The translations under genes and the position numbers were made by a program. Below, piece by piece: positions 10,714-21,180 of a stretch of 64,000 nucleotides of DNA. Source of the stretch: Coriobacteriaceae bacterium AF45-21. Its GTDB lineage: Bacteria; Actinomycetota; Coriobacteriia; Coriobacteriales; Coriobacteriaceae. The stretch lies in the NCBI GenBank assembly GCA_027682925.1, contig JAQCYU010000004.1, positions 1 to 64,000 on the forward strand, written 5' to 3'. The notes beneath the pieces were generated by a model, which worked only from the letters and a program-made list of their open reading frames with translations, was not told where the DNA came from and did no database searches. Position 1 is the stretch's first letter. Each line of letters starts with the position of its first letter.

Positions 10714-12132
10714 ATGGCTGATTCCCAGACTGCAACCTCCGCGCCCGAGTTTAAGAGCGCCCACTTTATCGGTATCGGCGGCGCCGGCATGAGCGGCATC
10801 GCCCTCGTTCTGCACGAGCGCGGTTATGCCGTTACCGGCTCCGACCTTAAGACGTCACGTTATATCCGCCAGCTTACCCGCGCTGGTGTGAAGGTGCATG
10901 TGGGCCATGAGGCCGCCACGATCGACGAGGTCAAGCCCGACGTGGTTGTTGTCTCCACCGCTATTCCGGAGTCCAACCCTGAACTCGTGCGCGCTCGCGA
11001 GCTTGGTATTCCCGTGTGGCCCCGTGCCAAGATGCTCTCTGCTTTGGGTCACGGCTACACCACCGTCGCTGTTGCCGGCACGCATGGCAAGACCACCACG
11101 TCTTCGATGTGTGCCACCATGCTCGACCGCATGGGTCTGGATCCGAGCTTCCTGATCGGTGGCATCGTCGAGGGCTATGACACGAACGGCAAGAACGGCT
11201 CGGGCGACTACTTTGTCGCCGAGGCCGACGAGTCCGACAGCTCCTTCCTGTTCCTGAACCCCAACGTAGTCATTGTGACCAACGTCGAGGCCGACCACCT
11301 CGATCACTACTCGGGTATCGAGGAGATCGAGGCAACTTTCGCCAAATTCATGAGCCTGGTGGGCGAGGACGGCACCGTCATCGTCTGCGGTGAGGACCCG
11401 CATCTGGTCGAGCTCGCCAAGTCGACGGGCCGTCACGTGCTTTCCTACGGCTTTGCCGAGAGCAACGACATCGTCTGCATGCACCCGGATGTCAAGGGCA
11501 TCCAGAGTGACTTTATCGTTCGCTTTGAGGACGGCACTGAGCGCGCTGTGGAGATCAAGAGCAATCCCGGTCGCCACAACATGCTCAACGCCACGGCGGT
11601 GCTCACCGTCGCCCATGTCCTGGGCCTTGACATCGACGCCGCCGCCAAGGCGCTCTCGAGCTTTGAGGGCGTCCGCCGTCGCTTTACCCACGTGGGCGAT
11701 ATCGATGGCATCACCGTGGTCGATGATTACGGCCATCACCCCACCGAGATCAAGGCGACGCTTGCTGCCGCTTCGTCGCTGGGTTACAAGCACGTCGACG
11801 TCGTGTTCCAGCCGCACCGCTATTCGCGCCTGCAGGCCCTGTGCGACGACTTTGCCGATGCATTTGCCAATGCCGATAAACTGCTGCTGATTGATGTGTT
11901 CTCGGCTGGCGAGATGCCCATTCCGGGTGTCACCTCTAAGATGCTCGCCGATACCGTGCGCGCCAAGCATCCTGGCAAGGAGGTCGTGTACTGCTCCAGC
12001 CGTCTTGAGCTCAATCAGGAGCTCGAGCAGATGGTGGGCGAGGGCGACCTGCTGCTCACCATGGGTGCCGGCGACGTTACGACCGTCGGTCCCGAGTTCA
12101 TTGAGTATCTGACTGCCAAGAAAGACGCTTAA
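10714..12132 (+). CDS. murC: UDP-MurNAc:L-alanine ligase MurC
   Basis: MurC starts stem-peptide synthesis by adding L-Ala to UDP-MurNAc. The intact 472-residue frame shows the N-terminal Rossmann motif HFIGIGGAGMSGIA, the P-loop GTHGKTTTSSM, EADESDSSFL, and the C-terminal VVDDYGHHPTEI and FQPHRYSR blocks. AAGGAG 11 bases upstream supports the ATG at 10714; an in-frame GTG at 10687 is less likely. A 97-base gap separates it from murG. murB starts 5 bases downstream. Confidence 0.96.
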   Translation: MADSQTATSAPEFKSAHFIGIGGAGMSGIALVLHERGYAVTGSDLKTSRYIRQLTRAGVKVHVGHEAATIDEVKPDVVVVSTAIPESNPELVRARELGIPVWPRAKMLSALGHGYTTVAVAGTHGKTTTSSMCATMLDRMGLDPSFLIGGIVEGYDTNGKNGSGDYFVAEADESDSSFLFLNPNVVIVTNVEADHLDHYSGIEEIEATFAKFMSLVGEDGTVIVCGEDPHLVELAKSTGRHVLSYGFAESNDIVCMHPDVKGIQSDFIVRFEDGTERAVEIKSNPGRHNMLNATAVLTVAHVLGLDIDAAAKALSSFEGVRRRFTHVGDIDGITVVDDYGHHPTEIKATLAAASSLGYKHVDVVFQPHRYSRLQALCDDFADAFANADKLLLIDVFSAGEMPIPGVTSKMLADTVRAKHPGKEVVYCSSRLELNQELEQMVGEGDLLLTMGAGDVTTVGPEFIEYLTAKKDA

Positions 12133-12137
12133 GTCTA

Positions 12138-13049
12138 ATGGGTCTGTTTAACGCCGTCATGGCGCTCTCGGGCATGATCGACACGGATGTGATCGAGGAC
12201 GAGCGCCTTGCGCGTCATACGAGCTATCGTATCGGCGGCAAGGCCGACCTCTTTGTGACGTGCCATAGCTATCATGCCCTCCGCCGCGCCGTGGCGGTGC
12301 TCGATCGCGAGCAGGTGCCGTGGGTCATCATCGGCAAGGGCTCCAATCTGCTGGTTGCCGATGGCGGTTATCGCGGTGCCGTCATTTCGCTCGGACGTGA
12401 GTTCCAGCGCACGGTTGTTGCCGATGACGGTTGTACGCTGACGGTCGGTGCGGGCGTGATGTTTGCGCGCCTGGTCAACGATGCCCTGTCGCGTAGCCTC
12501 TCGGGCCTTGAGTTTGCCGTTGGCATTCCTGGTTCGGTCGGCGGTGCGATATCTATGAATGCCGGCACGCGGACCGAGTGGATTGGCTCGCTGGTTGAGG
12601 ATGTCGTAACGTTTGACCCGGCATCCGGTATCAAGCATTATGCGGGGTCCGAGATCTCTTGGGGCTACCGCGAATGTAGCCTTCCCCGCAATGAGATCAT
12701 CCTCGAGTGCGTGCTCAAGCTTAAACCGGCGCCCAAGGCCGACATTCGTGAGCGCATGGAGCGGTACCTTACAAGGCGCAAGCGTACGCAGCCCATGGGT
12801 CGCGCATCCTGCGGGTCTGTCTTTCGCAACCCGCCCGATGCGAGTGTGGGCAAGCTTATCGAGGATTGTGGATTAAAGGGTTTTTCGATTGGCGGCGCGG
12901 AAGTTTCGCCCGTTCACGCTAATTTTATCGTTAATAACGGAACTGCCTCGGCCGATGACGTTGCCGCGGTTATCAGACATGTGCACGGAAAGGTGAGGGA
13001 GGCGTATGGCATCGAGCTCAGACCGGAAGTTAAATTCCTCGGCTTCTAG
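12138..13049 (+). CDS. murB: UDP-N-acetylenolpyruvoylglucosamine reductase MurB
   Basis: MurB is the FAD-dependent enzyme that reduces UDP-GlcNAc-enolpyruvate to UDP-MurNAc with NADPH. The 303-residue frame is intact. TSYRIGGKADLF and the FAD-binding WVIIGKGSNLLVADGGYRG segment lie in the N-terminal half, with GLEFAVGIPGSVGGA and MNAG in the middle. The catalytic-serine region PMGRASCGSVFRNP and SPVHANFIVN are near the C-terminus. It follows murC by 5 bases and overlaps the ftsQ start by 44 bases. Confidence 0.95.
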   Translation: MGLFNAVMALSGMIDTDVIEDERLARHTSYRIGGKADLFVTCHSYHALRRAVAVLDREQVPWVIIGKGSNLLVADGGYRGAVISLGREFQRTVVADDGCTLTVGAGVMFARLVNDALSRSLSGLEFAVGIPGSVGGAISMNAGTRTEWIGSLVEDVVTFDPASGIKHYAGSEISWGYRECSLPRNEIILECVLKLKPAPKADIRERMERYLTRRKRTQPMGRASCGSVFRNPPDASVGKLIEDCGLKGFSIGGAEVSPVHANFIVNNGTASADDVAAVIRHVHGKVREAYGIELRPEVKFLGF

Positions 13050-14261
13050 AGCATCGAAACCCACCTTCCGCCGCGCCGGAGGGCGTTCCGGCGCGCCTGC
13101 CAAACCTCAACGCAATACCGTCGCGCACTCTAAGTCTGTCGGGCATGCTCGACAGACCAGTCGTCCGGTCGTCGGCTCGCAGCTCGGTAATCGTCCGGCC
13201 GCAAAAAAGTCCTCGCGTCCCTCGACGACGTCAAAGCCTGTTATGGGCGCCAAGCCTGCCCGTCCCATGGCAGCTCCCAAGCCCTCGACGGGAACTAAAG
13301 CGGCGCGTCCAGGTCGCACGCTGGGCGCATCGAAACCGCGCTCGCTGACATCGGTGCCGGCTACCGCCAAGAAGCCTTCGAGTAAAAAAGGTTTCAACCC
13401 GTTATCTTCACTTGGAGCGATGGCAAATAAAACATCAGACGCCGCTTCTGTCGTCACAGGCAAAGGCAAAATCGTGGGCGGCGTTCTGGCCGTCTTGGCC
13501 GTGCTCGTCGTCGTTGCCACCGTGGTGATCAACTCTGGACTGTTTACTGCCACTGATATTCAGATTCAAGGCAGCGAGCATGTGACGAAGCACGATGCTA
13601 TCCAGCTGATCGACTTGCCCGAGGGAACGTCGCTTTTTAACGTCGATCCCGACCAGATTACCGAGGATCTCAAGCAGAACCCGTGGGTTTCGGGCGTGGA
13701 TGTCCAGCGCCAGTTTCCCCATACGCTTATCATCACGCCGACGGAGCGTAAAGTTATCGCCATTGCGTATATCAGCTCCGATGACCTTGCCTGGGCTATC
13801 GGAGACGATGACACCTGGATCGCCCCGCTGTCGACGTCGGTCGAAGTGGACGACCAGGCAACGTCATCACGACAGGGCAGGGCTCAAATACCTTGACCGG
13901 AATCGATGCCGCGCTGGCGCTCGCCAAGCATTATGGCGCGGTGTTGTTGACTGATGTCTCGGCGGATGTCGCTCCGGTTTCCGGCCAGGCGGTGAACTCC
14001 AAGGCCGTTAAGGCCGGCCTGGATTATGTGCGTGGTTTTTCGAGCGAGTTCTTGGGACAAGTCAAGGATATCTCCACGCCTTCGGTCGAAGCCATCTCGG
14101 CAAACCTCAATAACGGCATTGAGGTGTCGCTGGGCGATTCGGACGATATCGCCAAGAAGGAACGCGTAGTCACCAAGTTGCTTTCGCAGGTAGAGGGCGT
14201 AACGTATATCAATGTGCGCTCTCCAGGCAACTACACATTTAGGAATGCTCCGACCTCGTAG
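13006..14261 (+). CDS. ftsQ: Division protein FtsQ (1-base deletion)
   Basis: FtsQ links FtsL/DivIC to the septal synthase complex. The protein has an unusually long basic, Ser/Pro/Lys-rich cytoplasmic tail of about 150 residues, one membrane segment (VGGVLAVLAVLVVVATVVI) and a POTRA domain beginning IQIQGSEHVTKHDAIQL, followed by the FtsQ beta domain. A G is missing at about 13861-13863 (ACGGTC read as ACGTC); the joined length is about 418 residues. The start codon lies 44 bases inside murB. Its position between murB and ftsZ is typical for Gram-positive clusters. Confidence 0.88.
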
Positions 14262-14460
14262 CGCTGGTTGATGCTTTGTTGAGGGGCCATACCACGCCGT
14301 TTATCTGGTTTGTTTGGTTTTCACGGTCAATTATTTGACTGATACGTTCATAATGTGCAAACATAATACGGTTTACCTTTGCATTTACTTTCAACCTGAA
14401 GGTTAATGTGCGCAGGGGTCGACCCATGCTATGGCTATAACCTTTGTTCGGAGGACCGAC
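14262..14460 (+). promoter_or_regulatory. AT-richer ftsZ leader region
   Basis: This 199-base gap is clearly more AT-rich than the flanking genes. It contains TTGACT at 14335-14340 and several TAAT-type hexamers (for example CATAAT at 14362-14367), but the spacing to the best -10 candidates is poor (21 bases), so I cannot fix the promoter. A separate ftsZ promoter is likely because the gene is preceded by its own GGAGG site at 14450-14454. Confidence 0.3.
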
Positions 14461-15615
14461 ATGCACGAGACAGAGATCAACAACTACCTTGCCGTCATTA
14501 AGGTGGTCGGCGTCGGCGGCGGCGGTACCAACGCGGTCAATCGAATGATCGAAGAGGGCATCCGCGGCGTCGAGTTTGTTGCCATCAACACCGACGCTCA
14601 GGCACTCGCGATCTCTGATGCCGATATCAAGGTGCACATCGGCACCGACCTTACCCGCGGCCTGGGCGCCGGCGCCAACCCCGAGGTTGGCCGCAAGGCT
14701 GCCGATGAGTCCCGTGACGACATTGCCGAGGCGCTCGCTGGCGCCGACATGGTGTTTATCACCTGCGGTGAGGGCGGTGGCACCGGTACCGGCGCTGCTC
14801 CCATCGTTGCTGATATCGCGATGAACGAGGTCGGCGCACTGACCGTCGCCGTCGTGACCAAGCCCTTCACCTTCGAGGGCCGCAAGCGCAAGAAGAGCGC
14901 CGAGGAGGGCATCAAGACCCTCTCCGATTGCGTCGACACCATGATCGTCATCCCTAACGATAAGCTGCTCGACATCGCCGAGAAGAAGACCACCATGCTC
15001 GAGGCCTTCGCGATTGCCGATGGCGTCCTTTCCCAGGGCACCCAGGGCATCACCGACCTCATCACCGTCCCCGGTATCATCAACCTGGACTTCGCCGATG
15101 TTAAGACCATCATGAAGCAGGCCGGTACCGCCATGATGGGTATCGGTACCTCTTCTGGGGATACCCGTGCCGTCGACGCTGCCCAGCAGGCCATCTCCAG
15201 CCCGCTGCTCGAGAGCTCCATCGATGGTGCCACGCGCGTGCTGCTCTCCATCGCCGGTTCCAAGGACCTGGGCATCCAGGAGATCAGCGACGCCGCCGAC
15301 GTTGTCGCCAACGCCGTCGACCCCGAGGCCAACATCATCTTCGGTACCGTTGTCGACGAGTCCCTGGGCGATCAGGTGCGTATCACCGTTATCGCTACGG
15401 GCTTCTCCGACTCCAACGTCAACCGTCAGGATGAGCTCTTTGCTGCTCAGCAGTCTCAGAGCAAGGCCACTGCCTCCGCTGAGCCGCAGCGCACCGCTCC
15501 GGCTGCCAGCCCGGCTCAGGCCGCTCCGACCCGCAACGTCGGTGGTACCGAGCTGCCCAACTTTGGCAACGACCAGTTCGAGCTTCCCGACTTCCTGAAG
15601 CGCGGTAGCTTCTAG
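14461..15615 (+). CDS. ftsZ: Cell division GTPase FtsZ
   Basis: FtsZ polymerises into the Z ring at mid-cell. The 384-residue frame is intact: [13 protein letters not shown] near residues 17-29, the tubulin signature GGGTGTG at 105-111, NTDAQAL, and the T7 loop region [11 protein letters not shown]. The C-terminal linker is Ala/Gln/Pro-rich and ends in [11 protein letters not shown], matching the conserved tail that binds membrane tethers such as SepF. GGAGG at 14450 sets the start at ATG 14461. ftsA is absent, and sepF lies 6.4 kb downstream, as expected for actinobacteria. Confidence 0.98.
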   Translation: MHETEINNYLAVIKVVGVGGGGTNAVNRMIEEGIRGVEFVAINTDAQALAISDADIKVHIGTDLTRGLGAGANPEVGRKAADESRDDIAEALAGADMVFITCGEGGGTGTGAAPIVADIAMNEVGALTVAVVTKPFTFEGRKRKKSAEEGIKTLSDCVDTMIVIPNDKLLDIAEKKTTMLEAFAIADGVLSQGTQGITDLITVPGIINLDFADVKTIMKQAGTAMMGIGTSSGDTRAVDAAQQAISSPLLESSIDGATRVLLSIAGSKDLGIQEISDAADVVANAVDPEANIIFGTVVDESLGDQVRITVIATGFSDSNVNRQDELFAAQQSQSKATASAEPQRTAPAASPAQAAPTRNVGGTELPNFGNDQFELPDFLKRGSF

Positions 15616-15637
15616 TTCGTTTTTCTCAACGACCTGC

Positions 15638-15672
15638 ACGGGGTGTGTCCATTTGGATGCACCCCGTTTTGT
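15638..15672 (+). terminator. Rho-independent terminator after ftsZ
   Basis: ACGGGGTG (15638-15645) pairs with CACCCCGT (15660-15667), with an extra TCCA/TGGA pair inside the loop, and a T-rich run TTTTGTTT follows. Confidence 0.8.
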
Positions 15673-15825
15673 TTCTCGTTTGTAAACGAAAGCCTCCAAT
15701 CTCCTTACGTTCCCTTTACGTTTGGTTCCTACCGCTGCGGGTATCCTTTTAAGGAAGTATGACAGCCGTATAAACGCGGACTGCGCGGCGACGCCGCGGT
15801 ACTTGTGTTATTAGGAGGCTTTAGT

Positions 15826-16626
15826 ATGGCAGCACGTGCGGACAACGTTTCGCGTGTCGACCATGATGGAGTTACGTTGGTGGAGGGCGCGACATCCGAT
15901 GTCCGCTTTGCCTTTACCGAGCGCACCGGTGGCGTTTCTGAAGATGCGTACTCCTCGCTCAACCTGGGCTCGCATGTAGGCGATGACCCCTTTGCTGTTC
16001 AAGAAAATCGTCGTCGAGCGCTCGAAGCTATGGGCGCCACTGAGTGCGAGCACAACCTGCTCGTTCCCAATCAGGTCCATGGTGACCATATCGTTGCGGT
16101 GACCTCGAACGGCGCCGATGACCTTGAGGACGTCCGCGAGCAGATTGCCGAGGGCTGCGATGCCATCGTCTGTACGGCCCATGACGTGCCCGTGCTGCTC
16201 TGCTTTGCCGACTGCGTTCCCGTGGTGCTGATGGCCCCCGGCGGGTTTGCCGTGGTGCACTCCGGTTGGAAGGGCACGATTGCACGTATTTCTGCCAAGG
16301 CGTGCCAGGCGCTTTGCGATGCTGCCGGCTGCGATGCGAGCGACGTTTCCGCCTATATCGGCCCCCATATCTTGGCTGACGAATATGAGGTATCCCAGGA
16401 ACTCATGGACCGCTTTGCCGCCGAGTTTTCGTGCATCGATGCGGGCGCTTCTCGCATGCTCGATCTATCTGCCGCCATTCGTGAGGCGTTGGTAGATATC
16501 GGTGTGGACGCGGATAATATCGTGGATACCCAGCTTTCGACTGTGCGTCAGAACGACCGCTTTTATTCCTACCGTAACGAGGACGGCACCTGTGGGCGCC
16601 ATGCCGCGATTGGCGTGATGCTATGA
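15826..16626 (+). CDS. pgeF: Polyphenol oxidase/laccase-domain protein PgeF (YfiH)
   Basis: The 266-residue protein belongs to the YfiH/PgeF (Cu-oxidase_4) family. Members are variously reported as purine nucleoside phosphorylases or peptidoglycan-editing factors and commonly sit beside ftsZ. Typical stretches are PNQVHGD with its metal-ligand His, CFADCVPVVL, AVVHSGWKGT, IGPHI and YSYRNEDGTCGRHAA. GGAGG 8 bases before ATG 15826 fixes the start. The stop overlaps the pstS start as ATGA, so pgeF is translationally coupled to the phosphate operon. That partnership is unusual, since yggS is the expected next gene. Confidence 0.85.
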   Translation: MAARADNVSRVDHDGVTLVEGATSDVRFAFTERTGGVSEDAYSSLNLGSHVGDDPFAVQENRRRALEAMGATECEHNLLVPNQVHGDHIVAVTSNGADDLEDVREQIAEGCDAIVCTAHDVPVLLCFADCVPVVLMAPGGFAVVHSGWKGTIARISAKACQALCDAAGCDASDVSAYIGPHILADEYEVSQELMDRFAAEFSCIDAGASRMLDLSAAIREALVDIGVDADNIVDTQLSTVRQNDRFYSYRNEDGTCGRHAAIGVML

Positions 16627-17459
16627 GAAAGATCGTATCGGTCCTGAGCGCCGCTGTGCTTACGCTTACGCTGTGTGCCTGTTCTTCGGGATCTTCTACC
16701 TCTTCCATTACCGTGGCCGGCTCCACGACCTGCCTTCCTATCGCCGAGATTGCGGCAGAGGGCTTTAAGGAGGAGACCGGCATCGACGTGCTCGTTTCCG
16801 GTTTGGGCTCTTCCGCTGGCATCGAAGCCGTCAGCGCTGGCACGGCCGACATCGCCAGCTCCTCCCGTGGACTCAATGCCGACGAACAGGATCTGGGCCT
16901 GACTCCCATCGTCATTGCCCACGACGGTATCGCGGTCATCGTGAACGACGATAACCCGGTCGATAACCTCTCGACCGAGCAGCTCCGCGATATCTATGCC
17001 GGCAAGATTACTAATTGGAAAGAGGTCGGTGGCGAGGACCTGAAGATTCAGGTCATCAACCGAGACGAGGCATCCGGCACGCGTGAAGCATTCCGCACCA
17101 TCGTGATGGACGGCACCCCGTTCGATCGCCGCTCGGCCGTTCTTTCGGGCACGGGCCAGGTGCGCGACGTGGTATCTCGTTCGCACGGTGCCATTGGCTA
17201 CATTTCGCTGGGCTTCGTCGATAGCCTCAACGCCAAGACCTCGGTCAAGGCCGTCTCGGTCAATCATGTTGAGGCGTCCGAGAAGACGGTCGCGAGCGGC
17301 GGCTATCCCATCTCACGCGACCTTTACTTCTTTGTGAAGGGTGCGCCTTCGCATCAGGCGCAGGATTACATCGACTACGTGACGTCCGAAAAGATGGACA
17401 AGCAGATTCGCGAGGCGGGCTTTATCCCCGTCACCAACGACGAGAAGGGGAGTGAGTAG
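16623..17459 (+). CDS. pstS: Phosphate ABC transporter substrate-binding lipoprotein PstS
   Basis: PstS captures phosphate outside the membrane for the PstCAB importer. The N-terminus is a lipoprotein signal with lipobox LCAC, giving a lipidated Cys20 after processing. Phosphate-binding segments VAGSTTCLPIAE, GLGSSAGIEAV, TADIASSSR and RDEASGTREAF are present. The 278-residue length fits the compact PstS subfamily. It overlaps pgeF by 4 bases and is followed one base later by pstC. Confidence 0.95.
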   Translation: MRKIVSVLSAAVLTLTLCACSSGSSTSSITVAGSTTCLPIAEIAAEGFKEETGIDVLVSGLGSSAGIEAVSAGTADIASSSRGLNADEQDLGLTPIVIAHDGIAVIVNDDNPVDNLSTEQLRDIYAGKITNWKEVGGEDLKIQVINRDEASGTREAFRTIVMDGTPFDRRSAVLSGTGQVRDVVSRSHGAIGYISLGFVDSLNAKTSVKAVSVNHVEASEKTVASGGYPISRDLYFFVKGAPSHQAQDYIDYVTSEKMDKQIREAGFIPVTNDEKGSE

Positions 17460-17460
17460 C

Positions 17461-18386
17461 ATGGAAGCACAGGAAAACTCCCAGACTGAGCAGAATGGTC
17501 AGGCGCCCAAGAAGCGCGAGCTGGCGCTCGTATCGCGCAGCACCTATATCAAGGAGAAGGCGCTGCAGTGGATCTTCTTTGCCTGCGCGTTCTTGGCGGT
17601 TGTTACCGTCATCCTGATTTTTGTCTTTACCACGTACTCGGCGCTGCCCGTCTTTACCGACATCGGTCTGGCGGACTTCTTTAGCTTTACGTGGGCGCCC
17701 TCTGAGGGTCGCTACGGCATCGTGTCGCTGCTTGCCGGCTCGGGTCTGGTGACCGTCGGTGCGCTCGCCATGGGTGTGCCCCTAGGCGTGGGCACGGCCG
17801 TGTATCTGGTCGAGATCGCCAGCAAGCGCGTGCGCAAGCTCATCAGCCCTGCCGTTGACCTGTTGGCCGGCATCCCTTCTATCATCTATGGCTTCTTTGG
17901 CATGATCATCATCCGTCCGTTTATCGCGCAACTGACCGGTGGTCTTGGTTTGGTGCGCTGACGGCGTGGTTCGTGCTTGCCATCATGATCGTCCCTACCA
18001 TCACCACGCTCACCATCGATGCCCTCAATTCCATTCCCATGGGTATTCGCGAGGCATCGTATGCCATGGGTGCTACTAAGTGGCAGACCATCTATAAGGT
18101 CGTGCTACCTGCCGCCAAGCTGGGTATCGTGGATGCGATCGTGCTGGGTATGGGCCGTGCCATCGGCGAGACCATGGCCGTGCTCATGGTCGTGGGTAAC
18201 GCTCCGGTCATTCCGGATAGCATCTCGAGCCCTATCTCGACGCTCACGAGTCAGATCGCGCTCGATATGAGTTACTCCTCGGGCTTGCACCGCTCGGCGC
18301 TCTTTGGCATGGGCGTGGTCCTGTTTATCATCTCCGCCACGCTGGTGGGCGTCGTTCGTCTGATTTCCAAGAAGAAGAGGGGGTAG
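17461..18386 (+). CDS. pstC: Phosphate ABC transporter permease PstC (1-base deletion)
   Basis: PstC is one of the two membrane subunits of the Pst importer. A short cytoplasmic tail precedes about six membrane segments; LAGIPSIIYGFFG and the coupling-helix region NSIPMGIREASYAMGATKWQT are diagnostic. The frame breaks at about 17950-17953, where a run of four Ts is read as three; restoring it gives FGALTAWFVLAIM and about 308 residues. GGGGAG upstream favours ATG 17461 over GTG 17452. pstA follows after 3 bases. Confidence 0.93.
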
Positions 18387-18389
18387 GCT

Positions 18390-19295
18390 ATGTCCGATTC
18401 CGTTGACACGACGGTCGATACGACCTCGTCGCGCGAGCGCATCAAGCGTGCCCTTTCCCACGGCAAGAAGGGTCGTATCAATAAGGACCTGTCCAACAGG
18501 ATCATGCTCGGCGTATTCCGTGCGGCTGCCTACATCACCACGCTGGTGCTGGTCGCCATCATCGCCTACGTGGTCATTAACGGCCTGCCGCATATCTCGC
18601 TCGACTTTATCTTCGGTTGGCCCCAGGGCGTCAACGCCGAGGGTGGCATTTGGCCGACGATCGTCTCGACCGTCTATGTGACGGCGCTCGCCATGCTTAT
18701 CTGCACGCCGATCGCTGTGCTGGCAGCCGTCTATCTGGCCGAGTACGCCAAGCAGGGCAAGGTTGTCGAGCTCATTCGCTACGCTGCTGACGCTTTGGCC
18801 TCGGTGCCCTCCATCGTTATGGGCCTGTTTGGCTACGCCTTGTTTGTCGAGGCCATGGGCCTGGGTCTTTCGATGGTCTCTGCCGCTCTGGCACTTGCGC
18901 TCTTGATGCTTCCCATCGTCATGCGCACCACCGAGGAAGCCATCCGCGCCGTTCCGCGCTATATCCGTTGGGGCGCATATGGTCTGGGCGCCACCAAGTG
19001 GCAGGTCGTCTCCAAGATCGTGCTTCCTTCTGCCTTTGGCCGCATCGCCACCGGCATTGTCCTTGCCATCGGCCGCGCCATCGGCGAGACCGCCGTGGTG
19101 CTCTACACCATGGGTCAGGCCATCAACCTGCCTATTTCGCCGCTCGATTCCGGTCGTCCCATGACCGTTCACCTTTATCTGCTTGCCAACGACGGCATCA
19201 ACATGAACGCAGCCTACGGCACTGCGCTTTTGCTGATGGCGATTATTCTGGCCTTCAACCTGTTTGCGCGCTATCTGTCGCGCAAGCGCCGCTAG
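18390..19295 (+). CDS. pstA: Phosphate ABC transporter permease PstA
   Basis: PstA is the second Pst permease subunit. The intact 301-residue protein has a basic N-terminal tail, about six hydrophobic segments, the LASVPSIVMGLFGYALF stretch and the cytoplasmic loop RAVPRYIRWGAYGLGATKWQV that contacts PstB. It lies 3 bases after pstC and 12 before pstB, in the canonical operon order. Confidence 0.95.
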   Translation: MSDSVDTTVDTTSSRERIKRALSHGKKGRINKDLSNRIMLGVFRAAAYITTLVLVAIIAYVVINGLPHISLDFIFGWPQGVNAEGGIWPTIVSTVYVTALAMLICTPIAVLAAVYLAEYAKQGKVVELIRYAADALASVPSIVMGLFGYALFVEAMGLGLSMVSAALALALLMLPIVMRTTEEAIRAVPRYIRWGAYGLGATKWQVVSKIVLPSAFGRIATGIVLAIGRAIGETAVVLYTMGQAINLPISPLDSGRPMTVHLYLLANDGINMNAAYGTALLLMAIILAFNLFARYLSRKRR

Positions 19296-19307
19296 TTAAG
19301 GAGTCCC

Positions 19308-20111
<804 letters not shown>

Positions 20112-20203
20112 TCGGTGCGACTAGTCCCAAGCCAATCGGACCTGGTCCGGTGCGTATTCACCGTGCGGGCGGCATGACCGCACCCAACTGATTGGAGTGA
20201 ACC

Positions 20204-21061
20204 ATGCGCAAACTGTTTTCCCGTCAGCTCATTGAGGCCCGTCACGAGATGCTGAGCATCTATGAGGCCGTCGATCTGGCCCTCCACGATGCCGTAAAGG
20301 CCTATGTGACCGACGACCGCAAGCTCGCCACCAAGACCAAAAAGCGCACGCTTTCGATTGACGCGCGCTGCGTCAACTTGGAGGCCGTGTGCTACAACCT
20401 GATCGCCACGCAGTCGCCGGTCGCCTCCGACTTCCGCTTACTGCAGACGATCATCTATGTCGACTTTAACCTGCAGCGCATGACCGATAAGGTCCGTCAG
20501 ATCTGCCGTGCCACGCGTCATATGATCAAGGCCGACATCTCGCTGCCCCAGGAGCTCGTCGGTACGGTTGAGGCCGAGGCCGAAGCTGTTTACCAGGTGC
20601 TGGGCTCTTCGCTTTCTGCGCTCGTCACCAATGACATGTCCATCATCTGCAACTTGGCCGTCGAGGACGAGCCGGTGCACGCCGCCTACGAGAAGTTCTT
20701 CCGCACCTTTAACCGTATGGATACGGGCGACTTTATGGACGACGACAGCAACTATGACGACCTGCGCCGCGCTATCATGATTTCGCGCTACCTCGATCGC
20801 ATCGCTTCGATTTCCATCGATGCCGCTTGCCGTCTGACCTTCCTGTTGACTGGTCAGCGTATGAACGCCGGCGATATCGCCCGTGTGGACGAGGATGAGC
20901 TCGAGAGCATGCGCGTGCCTTCGGGCGAGGGTGTTATCATGAGGCCCGCCGTCGACGCTCGCTACGTTGCCAAGGTGCCCGCTAACGAGGTCAGCGAGGG
21001 TCTCCGCTACCTGCTCGATCATCTTGAGGACGAGGACGATGGCGAGGATGACGAGGAGTAA
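20204..21061 (+). CDS. phoU: Phosphate-signalling protein PhoU, C-terminally extended
   Basis: PhoU is a helical metal-binding protein that links Pst activity to phosphate-responsive regulation. Two PhoU repeats are visible, including ATQSPVASDFRLLQT and DLRRAIMISRYLDRIASISIDAA. At 285 residues it is about 60 longer than usual: the extra C-terminal part ends in a strongly acidic run of Asp and Glu. Family membership is clear; the role of the tail is unknown. The 92-base gap after pstB holds partial dyads but no clear terminator. Confidence 0.92.
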   Translation: MRKLFSRQLIEARHEMLSIYEAVDLALHDAVKAYVTDDRKLATKTKKRTLSIDARCVNLEAVCYNLIATQSPVASDFRLLQTIIYVDFNLQRMTDKVRQICRATRHMIKADISLPQELVGTVEAEAEAVYQVLGSSLSALVTNDMSIICNLAVEDEPVHAAYEKFFRTFNRMDTGDFMDDDSNYDDLRRAIMISRYLDRIASISIDAACRLTFLLTGQRMNAGDIARVDEDELESMRVPSGEGVIMRPAVDARYVAKVPANEVSEGLRYLLDHLEDEDDGEDDEE

Positions 21062-21098
21062 GTAGCCCCGTTCGTCGAAAGATTGTAAATACCTAAGT

Positions 21099-21130
21099 GA
21101 GCGCGGCCTTGCACATGCGAGGCCGCGCTC
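21099..21130 (+). terminator. GC-rich hairpin after phoU
   Basis: An 11-bp perfect stem (21099-21109 with 21120-21130) has a 10-base loop and only a weak T run afterwards (TTGCGTT). It is placed where a terminator of the pst-phoU operon would be expected. Confidence 0.6.
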
Positions 21131-21180
21131 TTGCGTTAGCATGGGACTACTTGTATGGCTGTCAGCGGAGGCGATTGGCA

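Noticed and set aside
17940..17975. Programmed frameshifting in pstC and the other broken genes
   Set aside because: All breaks need the same one-base insertion, fall at different kinds of positions and lack a conserved slippery site, so sequence error explains them better.
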